A DNA stretch of 35,753 bases from Abditibacteriota bacterium (GTDB lineage Bacteria > Armatimonadota > UBA5829), in contig JAFZNQ010000036.1 in assembly GCA_017552965.1 (NCBI GenBank), positions 1-35,753 of the forward strand, read 5' to 3'. The translations under genes were made by a program, and so were the position numbers. Positions 9,201-18,150 of this stretch are shown piece by piece. Below the pieces are notes generated by a model, which was not told the origin of the DNA, searched no databases, and worked only from the letters and a program-made list of their open reading frames with translations. Each line of letters begins with the position of its first letter. Position 1 is the first letter of the stretch.

Positions 9201-10717
9201 CATGCGATCAGGCCGTCTTCCGCATCTGCCGACAGCGGCCCGGAAAACCGTCCTTTTTCGAGCGCGAGACCATATTCCGCCGCGCCATACCGGACTATCA
9301 GCTCCTTTTCTCCGCAATAAACCGGCTCGGGCATATGGTCGTCCGACCTGCCGAACAGGTAAGCCAGCGAGAACTCTCCGTCCGATCCCACAGTGAAACC
9401 GTCTTCCCGGAGCAGGAAGGAAAAAGCGCCGCAATCGACCCTGGCAGTCCCGTCCCCGTTGTCCCGGAAAGCCAAAGGCCCGGCGGCAAGAGGCTTGCCG
9501 TTCCGCAATATCCGTATCCCGGCCACCGCGCCGTTTCCGCTGTGCCGGTTGCCGTCCGCCAGAGGAAGCGTCTCAAAAGCGGCTTCGTTGGATACGCAGA
9601 CCCTGTCCTCGAAGGGATCCGGCACCCGCTCGTCGAACACGTGCAGATCCCGGATGCGGAAATCACCGTGATCCGAGAAGAGATTGATCCGGTAGTGTTT
9701 CGTGCAATACCAGACGGAGCTCTTCCGGGGATCGTCATAGGCGGTGCGGGCGGTGATGGCCGAAGGCGGCGTATCGTCCCAGGTCTGACGGAACCAGCGT
9801 CCGGTCTCGCCGAGGGGCTCCACTTCGAGCCTGCCTTCGTCCCGGAGCTTTTCAAACAGCCCGAACTGATATTCCAGACCGTTTTTCATAGCGGGCCAGC
9901 CGAAGCTGTTTTCCTGCCCCGCCTGAGCGTAGCCAAAGGTCAGGCAGTCGCCGTTGAAGTTTTCCCTCACGAACCAGTCCACCCAGGCCGGGACGCCGCC
10001 GCCCCTGCCTTTATAGACCGGCTCCAGCGTGATGACGCCCTGCGTCTCTTGGGCGCCCGACTCCGCCGACATGCCGAAGTCATATTGATATACGGGATCG
10101 GAGCCGAGCATACGGAACAGCGGCACGGGAAGCCTTTCCGCCTCCGTCTGCGCGGGCATGAAGACGTTGGTCCGGCCGGGATAGTAGGCCTGTCCGTAAT
10201 AACCGCCCCAGAGCGTGTAGCCGTCCGTCCCGTACTGCTCCTTGCAATTGTACATAGCGTCGAGACCGTATTTGTCCGAAAGGTATCGCGCCGTGTGTGA
10301 GTCGAAGATCCAGGATCCGAAGACCCTGGGATAAGCCCCGAAGACCTCCCGGAACTTCTCAAACAGCGCATCCGCCAGGGCTTCCCGTTCCGGCTTCGCA
10401 TATCCGACCGGGAAACCGCATTGGGCGTGCCAGTCCCAGGAAAAACGCCCCCTCCAGGGGATCCCGGCGGTCCGGCATTGAGGCTCCACGATCTCGCACC
10501 AAACGCCGAGCTCAAACTGTTCGGACCCGAGGGCTCGCAGCATGTCCGTATAAACGGGATCGATGAGCGCGTCATACTGCAGAAGGAAGGTCCCGCGCAG
10601 CCGGTGTTTTTTCATCAGCATGATCTGCTGCCGCACAGGCTCGACAAGATCGACCGGTCCCCGGGGCTCCGTGTCCCGGATAAAGTTCACGATGTTGACG
10701 ATCTGCCGTTTTTTCAT
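9182..10717 (-). CDS. Uncharacterised 511-residue protein, possible glycoside hydrolase/deacetylase-type barrel
   Basis: I do not recognise a named family with certainty. The first half, about residues 1-300, has the feel of a NodB/glycoside-hydrolase-like alpha/beta barrel, with VNIVNFIRDTEPR at the start, then FLLQYDALID, GSWIFDSHTARYL and PAWVDWFVRENF. It lacks the TFDDG motif of true polysaccharide deacetylases. The second half is beta-rich and could be a substrate-binding module. There is no signal peptide, so it should be cytoplasmic. Its ATG overlaps the polA stop in an ATGA junction, which implies translational coupling to a DNA polymerase gene with no obvious functional link. Sugar or glycan metabolism is a guess. 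Confidence 0.6.
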   Translation of the reverse strand: MKKRQIVNIVNFIRDTEPRGPVDLVEPVRQQIMLMKKHRLRGTFLLQYDALIDPVYTDMLRALGSEQFELGVWCEIVEPQCRTAGIPWRGRFSWDWHAQCGFPVGYAKPEREALADALFEKFREVFGAYPRVFGSWIFDSHTARYLSDKYGLDAMYNCKEQYGTDGYTLWGGYYGQAYYPGRTNVFMPAQTEAERLPVPLFRMLGSDPVYQYDFGMSAESGAQETQGVITLEPVYKGRGGGVPAWVDWFVRENFNGDCLTFGYAQAGQENSFGWPAMKNGLEYQFGLFEKLRDEGRLEVEPLGETGRWFRQTWDDTPPSAITARTAYDDPRKSSVWYCTKHYRINLFSDHGDFRIRDLHVFDERVPDPFEDRVCVSNEAAFETLPLADGNRHSGNGAVAGIRILRNGKPLAAGPLAFRDNGDGTARVDCGAFSFLLREDGFTVGSDGEFSLAYLFGRSDDHMPEPVYCGEKELIVRYGAAEYGLALEKGRFSGPLSADAEDGLIACRIIRK

Positions 10718-13458
10718 ATATGCTGCCGTCCCGTTATCATTTCCGCAGGCCGCATATCTCCCAGATTATCTCCCAGCTTCACTTCGCAGGTAAGGGGCAC
10801 CAGCAGGGGATAGGCGTTTTCCATCTCCTCCCGGACCAGCCGGGCGATATCCGCGGCCTTTGCCTCGGGGGCCTCTACGACCAGCTCGTCGTGTATCTGC
10901 AGCAGCAGCTCTGCGTCCGTACCCTTCAGCCTGCGGTGCAGGTTGATCATGGCCAGCTTGATGATGTCCGCGGCGGAGCCCTGAAAAGGCATGTTCACCG
11001 CCGCCCTTTCCTCTGCCAGCCGCGCCGGCCGGGTACCGCCGTTGATGTTCGGCACGTATCTGCGCCGGCCCATGATGGTGCTGACCCAGCCCCTTTGTCT
11101 GGCTTTGTCCAGTATCTCTTCCTTGGTCTTTTTGACCAGAGGAAAGCGGTCAAAATACTCTCTGGTAAACTCCTTTGCCTCCTTCACGCTGCAGCCCAGC
11201 TCTCCCGCCAGGGTAAACTCCTGCATGCCGTAGAGTATGGCAAAATTCAGAGTCTTGGCCCGCCGGCGCATATCCGGCGTCACCTCCGACTGCTCCACCC
11301 CGAACAGGGTGGCGGCTGCCGCCGTGTGAAAATCCAGGCCCCGGCCAAAGGCCTCTATGAGCCAGGGGTCCCGGGTGATGTGGGCAAACAGGCGAAATTC
11401 CACCTGGCTGTAATCCGCCGAGATGAGGGTGTAGCCCGCCCCCGCCACAAAGGCCTTCCTGATCTCTCTCCCCTCCTCCGTCTTGACGGGGATGTTCTGA
11501 AGATTGGGGTCCGAGGAGGACAGCCTGCCCGTGGTGGTCAGAGTCTGATTGAAGCTGGTGTGTATCCGCCCGGTGGAGGGGTCTATGTTGTCCGCCAGGG
11601 CGTCGGCGTAGGTGCTCTTCAGCTTGGCCAGCTCCCTGTATCTCAGCACGTCCCCGCAGATGGGATACTCAGCCGCCAGAGGCGACAGTATTTCTTCGCT
11701 GGTGGAGTTGGCGCCTCCTTTTTTGGGATAAGGGATGGCCATCTTGTCAAACAGCACATCCCTCAGGATCCGGGGGCTGGCTATGTTGAAGGTCTCCCCG
11801 GCGGCTGCGTATATGCGCTCCGAGATCAGGTCCAGCTCCTGCTGAAAGCGGCCGGACATCTCCGTAAGGGCGGTCTTGTCCGCCTCTATGCCCCGGCGCT
11901 CCATGTCCCCCAGCACTGTGGACAGAGGGATCTCAATGCGGTCGCAGAGTTCCTTTTCCTCCTGACCGAGAGCTCCGTAATACCTGTCGAGCAGAGTCTG
12001 CAGCATAAAGGCGTCTCCCTTGACCTCGGCGCCGAAGGCCTCCTGCCACAGCCGCTTTATCACAAAGGCGTCCTCCCTGCCCCTTTTGCCCGGAGCGGGC
12101 TTTTTGTAGTCTCTGATAATGGCCGAAAAGGCGCCGCTGTCCTTCAGATAGGCCGCCAGCGACAGGTCGCTGTCGGCGCCCCGGAGACAGACCCTGCGGC
12201 CTATGAGGCTCTTGTAGAGCTGCTTGGCCGAATAGACCGTCTTCTTCAGCTCCGGGTCCTCCAGATAGGGCTTCAGCTCCTCCAAAGACGCCGCAAAGGG
12301 CTCGTCAAAGACCATCAGCCCCTGCCCGGTCCTGCCGGAGACCGGCAGCTCCCACAGCCGTCCCCCGGCGTATATGGACATCTCTCTCAGCTCCTCGTCC
12401 GCCAGCAGGGCTATGCGCCCGGCGCCGGCAAGGGCTTCCTTCAGCGCCCTGAGGCCGCCTTCACTGTCCACCCTCACCGTCTCCGGCCTCTCGGGAGGAG
12501 CCGGCTTGCCGGCAGCTTCCGGCAGGGCTTCCTCCGCAGCGGGGGCGGCAGCATCCGGCTCCGGGGCAGCCGCCCCGGGAGCCTCTTCGGCCTCCGCGCC
12601 GGCGGGGATGCGGTCCATGAGGCTCCGGAACTCGTATTTCCTGAACAGCTCCAGCAGAGCCCCCCAATGCGGCTCAGTATACTTCTCCGCCAAAGGATCG
12701 GAGTCCAGAGGCACCCGGGTATCGATCCGGGCAAGGGAGCACGAGAGCAGAGCCAGGCTCTTGTTCTCCACCAGACTGTCCTTCATTTTGCCGGGCTTCA
12801 GGCTGTCTATATTCTGATACAGACCTTCTATGGAGCCGTATTCCGCTATGAGCTTGGAAGCGGTTTTGTCCCCTATTCCCGGGACCCCGGGAATATTGTC
12901 CGAGGTGTCACCCTTCAGTCCTTTGAAGTCCACCATCCGGTCCGCTCCGATGCCGTAACGCTCCATTATGCGGTCGTTGTCGTACATCACTATTTCCGAC
13001 ACGCCCTTGACGGTATGATACACCCGGACCGACGGCTCCACCAGCTGCAGGGTGTCCAGATCGCCGGTATATATATGGGTCTCCATACCCTTCTCCGAAG
13101 CCACGCGGGCTATGGTGCCTATTATGTCGTCGCCTTCAAAGCCGGGCTTCTCTATGACCTGCAGGCCAAAGGCGGAGAGCAGCTCTCTGGCAGGCTGCAT
13201 CTGCTGCACCAGGGCGTCTTCGGGGGGCTTTCTCTGGGCCTTGTATTCCGCATAAGCCTCGTGCCTGAAGGTAGGCTGCGGGGTATCGAAGGCGGCTATT
13301 ATATAGTCCGGAGCATCCTTCTCCAATATGGAGAAGACCATATTGGACAGCCCGTAGAGGGCGTTGGTGGGAAAGCCTTCCCGGGTGGACAGGGGCCGGC
13401 CGGCAAAATAGGCGCGATACAGCAGGGAATTGCCGTCCAATAGCAGCAGCTTCTTCAT
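10714..13458 (-). CDS. polA: DNA polymerase I with degenerate 3'-5' exonuclease domain
   Basis: PolA processes Okazaki fragments and fills repair gaps. The 914-residue protein has a 5' nuclease domain at 1-285 (DGNSLLYRAYFA, GFEGDDIIG, GDTSDNIPGVPGIG). An Ala/Pro/Glu-rich linker follows at 286-325. The central domain at about 326-500 lacks the DxE and later Asp residues needed for proofreading. The polymerase domain at 500-914 has motif A ADYSQVEFRLFAH at 681, O-helix RRRAKTLNFAILYG at 731-744 and motif C LQIHDELVVEAP at 853. The ATG at 13456-13458 overlaps the sppA stop (ATGA). A longer open frame upstream is only the antisense-free shadow of sppA. Confidence 0.96.
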   Translation of the reverse strand: MKKLLLLDGNSLLYRAYFAGRPLSTREGFPTNALYGLSNMVFSILEKDAPDYIIAAFDTPQPTFRHEAYAEYKAQRKPPEDALVQQMQPARELLSAFGLQVIEKPGFEGDDIIGTIARVASEKGMETHIYTGDLDTLQLVEPSVRVYHTVKGVSEIVMYDNDRIMERYGIGADRMVDFKGLKGDTSDNIPGVPGIGDKTASKLIAEYGSIEGLYQNIDSLKPGKMKDSLVENKSLALLSCSLARIDTRVPLDSDPLAEKYTEPHWGALLELFRKYEFRSLMDRIPAGAEAEEAPGAAAPEPDAAAPAAEEALPEAAGKPAPPERPETVRVDSEGGLRALKEALAGAGRIALLADEELREMSIYAGGRLWELPVSGRTGQGLMVFDEPFAASLEELKPYLEDPELKKTVYSAKQLYKSLIGRRVCLRGADSDLSLAAYLKDSGAFSAIIRDYKKPAPGKRGREDAFVIKRLWQEAFGAEVKGDAFMLQTLLDRYYGALGQEEKELCDRIEIPLSTVLGDMERRGIEADKTALTEMSGRFQQELDLISERIYAAAGETFNIASPRILRDVLFDKMAIPYPKKGGANSTSEEILSPLAAEYPICGDVLRYRELAKLKSTYADALADNIDPSTGRIHTSFNQTLTTTGRLSSSDPNLQNIPVKTEEGREIRKAFVAGAGYTLISADYSQVEFRLFAHITRDPWLIEAFGRGLDFHTAAAATLFGVEQSEVTPDMRRRAKTLNFAILYGMQEFTLAGELGCSVKEAKEFTREYFDRFPLVKKTKEEILDKARQRGWVSTIMGRRRYVPNINGGTRPARLAEERAAVNMPFQGSAADIIKLAMINLHRRLKGTDAELLLQIHDELVVEAPEAKAADIARLVREEMENAYPLLVPLTCEVKLGDNLGDMRPAEMITGRQHI

Positions 13459-14432
13459 CTCAGAGTCATTTCCTTTGCCATGCTTTCGGCCAGACGGGAG
13501 ATCAGGGTCTCCGGGTCTATCCTCAGGGAGCCGAAGATGGTCCTGTAGAGATTGGGCTTGCCCTCCGACACCACCGTGTCGGGCTCGCTGCCCAGACCGG
13601 TCTTCCGGCCTATATCCGCCAGACAGTCGCTGCAGGTGCCTATCTCGTCCACCAGCTTTACCTTCTTGGCCTGCACGCCGCTGTAGACGCGGCCCTCCGC
13701 CAGCTGCCTCACTCTGTCGGGGGTCAGCTTGCGGCCCCGGGCCACCTCGTCTATGAAGGTGTCGTAGGTGGTGTTGATCATGGCCTGGAGCATCTGTTTT
13801 TCCTCGGCGGTCATGGGCCGGTCCATGCTCCCCACGTCCTTGTATTTGCCGGCCTTCACGGTCTGGGAGGTGACTCCCAGAGCCTTCATGAGCTCGCTCA
13901 CGTTGTAGCCGTGCATGATGACCCCGATGGAGCCGGTGATGGTGGTCCGGTAGGCGTAGATCTTGTCGCACCGGGCGGATATCCAATAGGCGGCGCTGGC
14001 GGCCTCATCCTCCATGCAGGCAAATACAGGCTTCCCCGCCTTTTGGGCCACGGCTATGGCCTCGGAGATCTCCTCCGCCGCCACGGGAGTCCCGCCGGGG
14101 CTGTTGATCTTCAGCACGATGCCCTTGCAGGAGCCGTCGTCCGCGGCCTCCCGGATCTCGGACGCTATCTGACCGCTGTAGGCGGCGTCGCTCATGCCCA
14201 GAAGGCCGCCCTCACCGTCGCCGGTGAGCATGACCCCCGTCACCCTGACCACGGCTATGTGGTCGCTGCCGGCAGTGGCGGGCAAGCCGGGCCCGGAGCG
14301 GGTCACCAGCACAGCCACCAGCACCATCGCCGCTATGAATATGGCGATCTGGACCCAGGTCTTTTGCCAGATGGTGGGCTTTTCTTCCGGAGGAAGCTTG
14401 GGCGCAAAGGAAGTGATCTCTTCTTGTTCCAT
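13455..14432 (-). CDS. sppA: Signal peptide peptidase SppA (S49 family)
   Basis: SppA degrades cleaved signal peptides in the membrane. The 325-residue protein is the short, single-domain type found in Gram-positive bacteria. A cytoplasmic N-terminus is followed by one membrane segment at about 27-44 and the S49 domain. The nucleophile is probably Ser146 in EDEAASAAYWIS, and the general base is a Lys in AGKYKDVGS (Lys196 or Lys198). LKINSPGG at 107-114 is also conserved. The residues after Ser146 are Ala-Ala rather than the usual Gly-Gly. GGAG lies 8 nt before the ATG. It is the first gene of an sppA-polA-511-residue operon. Confidence 0.93.
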   Translation of the reverse strand: MEQEEITSFAPKLPPEEKPTIWQKTWVQIAIFIAAMVLVAVLVTRSGPGLPATAGSDHIAVVRVTGVMLTGDGEGGLLGMSDAAYSGQIASEIREAADDGSCKGIVLKINSPGGTPVAAEEISEAIAVAQKAGKPVFACMEDEAASAAYWISARCDKIYAYRTTITGSIGVIMHGYNVSELMKALGVTSQTVKAGKYKDVGSMDRPMTAEEKQMLQAMINTTYDTFIDEVARGRKLTPDRVRQLAEGRVYSGVQAKKVKLVDEIGTCSDCLADIGRKTGLGSEPDTVVSEGKPNLYRTIFGSLRIDPETLISRLAESMAKEMTLR

Positions 14433-14452
14433 GATTGGTCTCCACAGTCTGT

Positions 14453-14467
14453 CCCGCCCGGGGCGGG
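14453..14467. repeat. GC-rich palindrome in the sppA leader
   Basis: CCCGCC-CGG-GGCGGG forms a short hairpin 21 nt before the sppA start, followed on the plus strand by AAAAG. A nearly identical core (CCCGGGCGGGAAAAG) occurs at 32463-32477. It could be a leader structure or a repeated intergenic element. Confidence 0.4.
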
Positions 14468-14482
14468 AAAAGATAAATATGC

Positions 14483-14518
14483 AAAAAAGCGGCGCAGCTT
14501 ACGCGATCCGCCGCTTTT
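14483..14518 (-). terminator. Intrinsic terminator of guaB
   Basis: On the minus strand AAAAGCGGCG and CGCCGCTTTT (14509-14518 and 14485-14494) form a 10-bp stem with a 14-nt loop, followed by a TTTTTT run (complement of 14483-14488). It lies 14 nt after the guaB stop. Confidence 0.85.
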
Positions 14519-14531
14519 ACAAGAGCCTTGT

Positions 14532-16046
14532 TTACTGAATGCCGAACTTGGGCGTCTGATAGGAGTAGAGCCCGTGGACGGAGCCTTCCGCCTGAGCGGC
14601 GGCGGTCCGATGCTCAAAGCGGAGCCGCTCGGACACCAGAGCCTCGTGCAGAGCCGTCAGGCTCCGGCAGCCCATATCCTGAAAGCTCTGGCTGAGCCCC
14701 TTCATGAGATAGGGCACGTAGTCCACCAGAGAGCCTCTGTCCAGCACGGTCCCGGAAACGCCCTGGGGCACCGTGACCTTGGCGCCGGCCTCATCCATAT
14801 ACCGCTTGTTGCCGCCCTTCATCATGGCCTCGGCGGAGGCCATGCCTCTGTAGCGCTTGACGCGCATGCCGTTTTCGTAGAAATACTCGCCGGGGGCTTC
14901 GCTGGTGCCGGCTATGAGATAGCCCACCATGACGCAGGAGGCGCCTACGGACAGGGCCTTGGCCATATGGCCTATGCCCTGGATTCCTCCGTCGGCTATC
15001 ACGGGCACTCCGCTCTCCATGCCGGTCATGGCGCAGTTATACACGGCGGTGGCCTGAGGCCTGCCCACGGACATCATGTTCTGGGTAATGCAGATGGAGC
15101 CGGGACCCATGCCCACTCTCAGGGAATCGGCCCCCGCGTCTATGAGGGCCCGGGACTGCTCCCGTGTCACCACGTTGCCGGCTATGACGTCCACGGAGGG
15201 GAACCGGTCCTTGATGTATTTGATCATGTCTATCTGGAAGGAGGAATAGCCCTGAGCCGAGTCTATGAGCAGTATGTCGGCGCCTGCCTCTACGAGAGCC
15301 GCAGCCCTGTCTCTGTCCTCGGGCTTGGTGGACACGGCCGCGCCTACCAGCAGCTGCTTGCCTGCGCTCTTGGAAGCATAGGGGAACTCCTTGTTCTTCA
15401 GCAGGTCCGTGCGGCTCAGCAGGGCCACCAGCTCGTCCTTTTCGTTGACCACAGGCAGCTTGCCCTTCTTGGAGGCCTTGAGTATCCGGTTGGCTTCCTT
15501 CAGGGTGACGCCCTTCATGGCCACCACCAGATCCTTTCTGGGGGTCATGACCTCGTGGAGGGGACGGGAAAGATCCTTCTCAAAGTCCACGTCCCTGCCG
15601 GTGACTATGCCCAAAAGACGGCTCTTCATGGTGCCGTCCTCGGTGATGGGTATGCCCGAGAAGCCCTTGGCCGCCCGTATCTCGTGGATATCCCGGACGG
15701 TGTGGTTGGGAGAGAGCACCGTGGGCTTCAGGATAAAGCCGTTCTCAAAGCTCTTGACCCGTCTCACGTGGCTCACCTGCTCCTCTATGGTGTTGTTGTA
15801 GTGGATGATGCCCAGACCGCCCAGAAGAGCCATATACACGGCCATCTTCCACTCGGTGACCGTATCCATGGGCGAAGAGATCATGGGTCTCTTCAGCTTG
15901 ATGTTTCTGGTGACGTAGGTCTCAAAGCTCACGTCTGCCGCCTGAAAATCGATGTAGCCGGGAAGCACGATAAAGTCGTCGTAGGTCAGACCCTTTCCCG
16001 CATTGAACAATTCGGCAGCCGACAAGCCGTCTCTCTTCTCTTGCAT
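14532..16046 (-). CDS. guaB: IMP dehydrogenase, eukaryote-like type
   Basis: GuaB oxidises IMP to XMP with NAD, the committed step of GMP synthesis. The 504-residue protein has the barrel with two CBS domains inserted at about 108-225. The catalytic Cys319 lies in [15 protein letters not shown] is at 351-356, and the flap region is KRYRGM (397-402) and QGVSGTV (428-434). Many stretches resemble animal and fungal IMPDH rather than typical bacterial Gua[37 protein letters not shown] and [20 protein letters not shown] at the end. The ATG at 16044-16046 has GGAGG upstream. It is the last gene of its minus-strand run, 64 nt after holB, with its own terminator. Confidence 0.96.
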   Translation of the reverse strand: MQEKRDGLSAAELFNAGKGLTYDDFIVLPGYIDFQAADVSFETYVTRNIKLKRPMISSPMDTVTEWKMAVYMALLGGLGIIHYNNTIEEQVSHVRRVKSFENGFILKPTVLSPNHTVRDIHEIRAAKGFSGIPITEDGTMKSRLLGIVTGRDVDFEKDLSRPLHEVMTPRKDLVVAMKGVTLKEANRILKASKKGKLPVVNEKDELVALLSRTDLLKNKEFPYASKSAGKQLLVGAAVSTKPEDRDRAAALVEAGADILLIDSAQGYSSFQIDMIKYIKDRFPSVDVIAGNVVTREQSRALIDAGADSLRVGMGPGSICITQNMMSVGRPQATAVYNCAMTGMESGVPVIADGGIQGIGHMAKALSVGASCVMVGYLIAGTSEAPGEYFYENGMRVKRYRGMASAEAMMKGGNKRYMDEAGAKVTVPQGVSGTVLDRGSLVDYVPYLMKGLSQSFQDMGCRSLTALHEALVSERLRFEHRTAAAQAEGSVHGLYSYQTPKFGIQ

Positions 16047-16110
16047 CTGTTCCTCCGTATATAAATTCCTTATTTGCGCTTGGTATTTGCCCGGTCTCCC
16101 CGGGAGCCTC

Positions 16111-17250
16111 TCAGGCTTTTTTGTCCTTCATGCATATGTCGCACAGACGGCACATCATGCCCTCCGCGGACAGCCGGACGTTGGCGTTGGTCCCCAGCCT
16201 TTCCTGCTCCCTGTGGAGCTCGTCTATCATGGCAGTGACCGCGGCGGGGCTGCCGAAAGCCCGGGACTGCCGGACCAGCAGCTCGCGTCTGTCCCCGTTC
16301 ACCAATGCCTTTTCGGGTCCGCCGGTCATCACCAGCAGGACGTCCCGCAGCCACAGGGCCGCCAGCTCGCAAAACACCCCCAGATTTTCCGCCTGGGTGA
16401 GCCGGGGCTCAAAGGGCCTCATGAGGAAGTCGTCCCCCTTGTCGCGGATATCCTTTTCCTCCTCCTCGGTCACGTCGCCTGAGTTGAAGTCCAGAGCCAG
16501 GGCCCGTTCGGCAAGCCTCAGCAGGGTATAGACGTCTCTCTTGGCGCCGACCACTATGTCCGCCGCCAGATCACGGGCCTCGTCCAGACAGGCAGCTTCC
16601 ATCAGGAGCCTGGCCCTGCCTATGGATCCGCTGCAGGCAGCGGAGGCAAACTCAGCCCGGGGGTCGTCCCCGTACAGGCCGGCTATATGGCCTCTCACAG
16701 TCTCCGTGTCCAGAGGCTGCAGGGGTATGAGGAACGACCGGGAGCGTATGGTAGCCAGAGCGTTGGCCGGATTGTTGTACAGGATCAGGGTGATGAGATA
16801 CTCCGGCGAATCCTCTATGGTCTTCAGTATGCTGTTGGAAGCTTCCTCGTTGAGGGAGTCGCCGTCCTGTATCACGTTCACCTTGTAGCGGCTGCCCGCG
16901 GGGGCAAAGGCCGCCAGCTCGGTCAGATGCCGCATCTGGTCGATGGTGGTGGTCTGCTTTTTGCGGAACCAGTAGGCTATATTCATATTCAGCCCCGCCT
17001 GCAGGCTCCGGCAGGAATTGCACTCTCCGCAGGCCCCGCTGTCCGTGGGGGACTGGCAGAGCACGGCGGCAGCGTAGGCGTTGGCGCACAGGAGCTTGCC
17101 CACTCCCTCCGGCCCGGTAAACACCATGCTGTTGGGCTTGCCGGGTGACCGGACCAGCTTCAGCAGGCTCTCCTTTACCCGGCGGTGGCCGGCTATGTTG
17201 TCAAAAGAAAAACCGTCAGGCCTTTTCAAAGCGTTCCACGTCCACCACAA
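16111..17250 (-). CDS. holB: DNA polymerase III delta-prime subunit (HolB)
   Basis: This clamp-loader subunit helps place the sliding clamp on DNA. Up to 379 residues are encoded. The AAA+ domain includes a zinc module Cys65-X8-Cys74-X2-Cys77-X2-Cys80. The P-loop GPEGVGKLL at 46-54 has Leu where ATP-binding paralogues have Ser/Thr, and the SRC motif reads SRS at 170-172. Both fit a delta-prime rather than a DnaX subunit. The C-terminal helical collar spans about 270-379. The start is uncertain: ATG at 17250 overlaps darA by 35 nt, while TTG at 17229 would give 372 residues. The tmk-darA-holB order is well known in Firmicutes. Confidence 0.88.
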   Translation of the reverse strand: MWWTWNALKRPDGFSFDNIAGHRRVKESLLKLVRSPGKPNSMVFTGPEGVGKLLCANAYAAAVLCQSPTDSGACGECNSCRSLQAGLNMNIAYWFRKKQTTTIDQMRHLTELAAFAPAGSRYKVNVIQDGDSLNEEASNSILKTIEDSPEYLITLILYNNPANALATIRSRSFLIPLQPLDTETVRGHIAGLYGDDPRAEFASAACSGSIGRARLLMEAACLDEARDLAADIVVGAKRDVYTLLRLAERALALDFNSGDVTEEEEKDIRDKGDDFLMRPFEPRLTQAENLGVFCELAALWLRDVLLVMTGGPEKALVNGDRRELLVRQSRAFGSPAAVTAMIDELHREQERLGTNANVRLSAEGMMCRLCDICMKDKKA

Positions 17251-17545
17251 ACATCACGGCGCCGCCCACCCGTATCCGTACGGGAGCCATGACGCTGGCC
17301 GGGGTGCCCATGATGTCCAGAGGAGGCTGGGTCATGATCTGTTCTCTGGAGGAGCTGGCAGACTTGATGACGTCGATGATGTTGTCCACCTGATCGTCGT
17401 CGGCGCCTATCAGCAGAGTGGATTTGCCCTCTCTCAGAAAGCCGCCGGTGGAAGCCACCACCGTGAATCTCCAGTTGTTTTCCAGCAGCAGGTCGCAGAT
17501 GTCCTGCCTGTCTCTCTCGTGAACTATGGCTATGATCAGCTTCAT
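17216..17545 (-). CDS. darA: PII-like cyclic-di-AMP receptor DarA/PstA
   Basis: This 109-residue protein matches the DarA (PstA, YaaQ) family, a trimeric PII-like protein that binds cyclic di-AMP. Family features are MKLIIAIV at the start, the ASTGGFLREGKSTLLIG stretch at 31-47, the IMTQPPLDIMG loop at about 69-79, and [14 protein letters not shown] near the end. Its output pathway is unknown even in model species. The ATG overlaps the tmk stop (ATGA) and holB begins within its 3' end. Its presence implies cyclic-di-AMP signalling in this organism. Confidence 0.92.
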   Translation of the reverse strand: MKLIIAIVHERDRQDICDLLLENNWRFTVVASTGGFLREGKSTLLIGADDDQVDNIIDVIKSASSSREQIMTQPPLDIMGTPASVMAPVRIRVGGAVMFVVDVERFEKA

Positions 17546-18150
17546 ATCAGCTCCTCCATTCCCATTCGGATAAGTTTGTCTCGTATGATGTCCAGCTTCG
17601 CCTCCGGCGTCAGCCGGGCGTCTATCACCACTATTCTCTCCGGATCTTCGGCGGCCAGGTCCAGAAAGCCCTGTCGCACCCGCCCCAGAAACTCCGGGTC
17701 CCGGGAATAACGGTCCGGGTCCGTGTTCCTCTCCAGGGCCTCCCCGGGAGAGATGTCCAGCAAAAAGGTCACGTCCGGCGCCAGGCCCCCTGCGGCGGAC
17801 CGGCTCAGGGACTTCAGAAAGGCCCTGTCGCCTCCCAGTCCGCAGGCCTGATAGGCTATGAGGCTGTCCGAAAACCTGTCGCTGATGACCGTCTCCCCCC
17901 GGCCCAGGGCCGGCAGGATGCAGTCCCGGACGTTGGCCGCCCGGGATGCCAGAAACAGATATCCCTCCGCCTCCGGCGGCAGCTGACAGTCCGGAGCCAG
18001 CAGGAGCTCCCTGATGCGGTCGCCCGCCGGGGTGCCTCCGGGCTCCCGGGTCAGCAGGCAGGGCACTCCCTTTCGGAGCAGGACCTGCCGGAGAGCCCGG
18101 GCGAGAGTGGTCTTGCCCGAGCCGTCTATGCCTTCAAAGCTTATGAACAA
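17542..18150 (-). CDS. tmk: Thymidylate kinase
   Basis: Tmk phosphorylates dTMP to dTDP with ATP. The 202-residue protein has P-loop GIDGSGKTT at about 7-15, the TREPGGTP stretch at 34-41, and the DRFSDSLIAYQ motif at about 95-105 that carries the dTMP-binding residues. Length is typical. The start is a TTG at 18150, supported by GAGGA about 7 nt upstream. This start lies within the last 10 nt of the upstream R3H ATPase gene. The stop overlaps the darA start, so both neighbours are translationally linked. Confidence 0.96.
   Translation of the reverse strand: MFISFEGIDGSGKTTLARALRQVLLRKGVPCLLTREPGGTPAGDRIRELLLAPDCQLPPEAEGYLFLASRAANVRDCILPALGRGETVISDRFSDSLIAYQACGLGGDRAFLKSLSRSAAGGLAPDVTFLLDISPGEALERNTDPDRYSRDPEFLGRVRQGFLDLAAEDPERIVVIDARLTPEAKLDIIRDKLIRMGMEELI

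Noticed and set aside
13459-13986. Open frame extending polA upstream to 13986
   Set aside because: This part lies inside sppA in another frame, reads as low-complexity Arg/Gly/Asp-rich sequence, and lacks similarity to PolA; the true ATG at 13458 has the conserved LLLLDGNSLLYRAY start.
16105-16122. Hairpin AGCCT/AGGCT followed by TTTTTTG on the plus strand
   Set aside because: It would be a plus-strand terminator but there is no plus-strand gene; it overlaps the end of holB and the T-run encodes its lysines.
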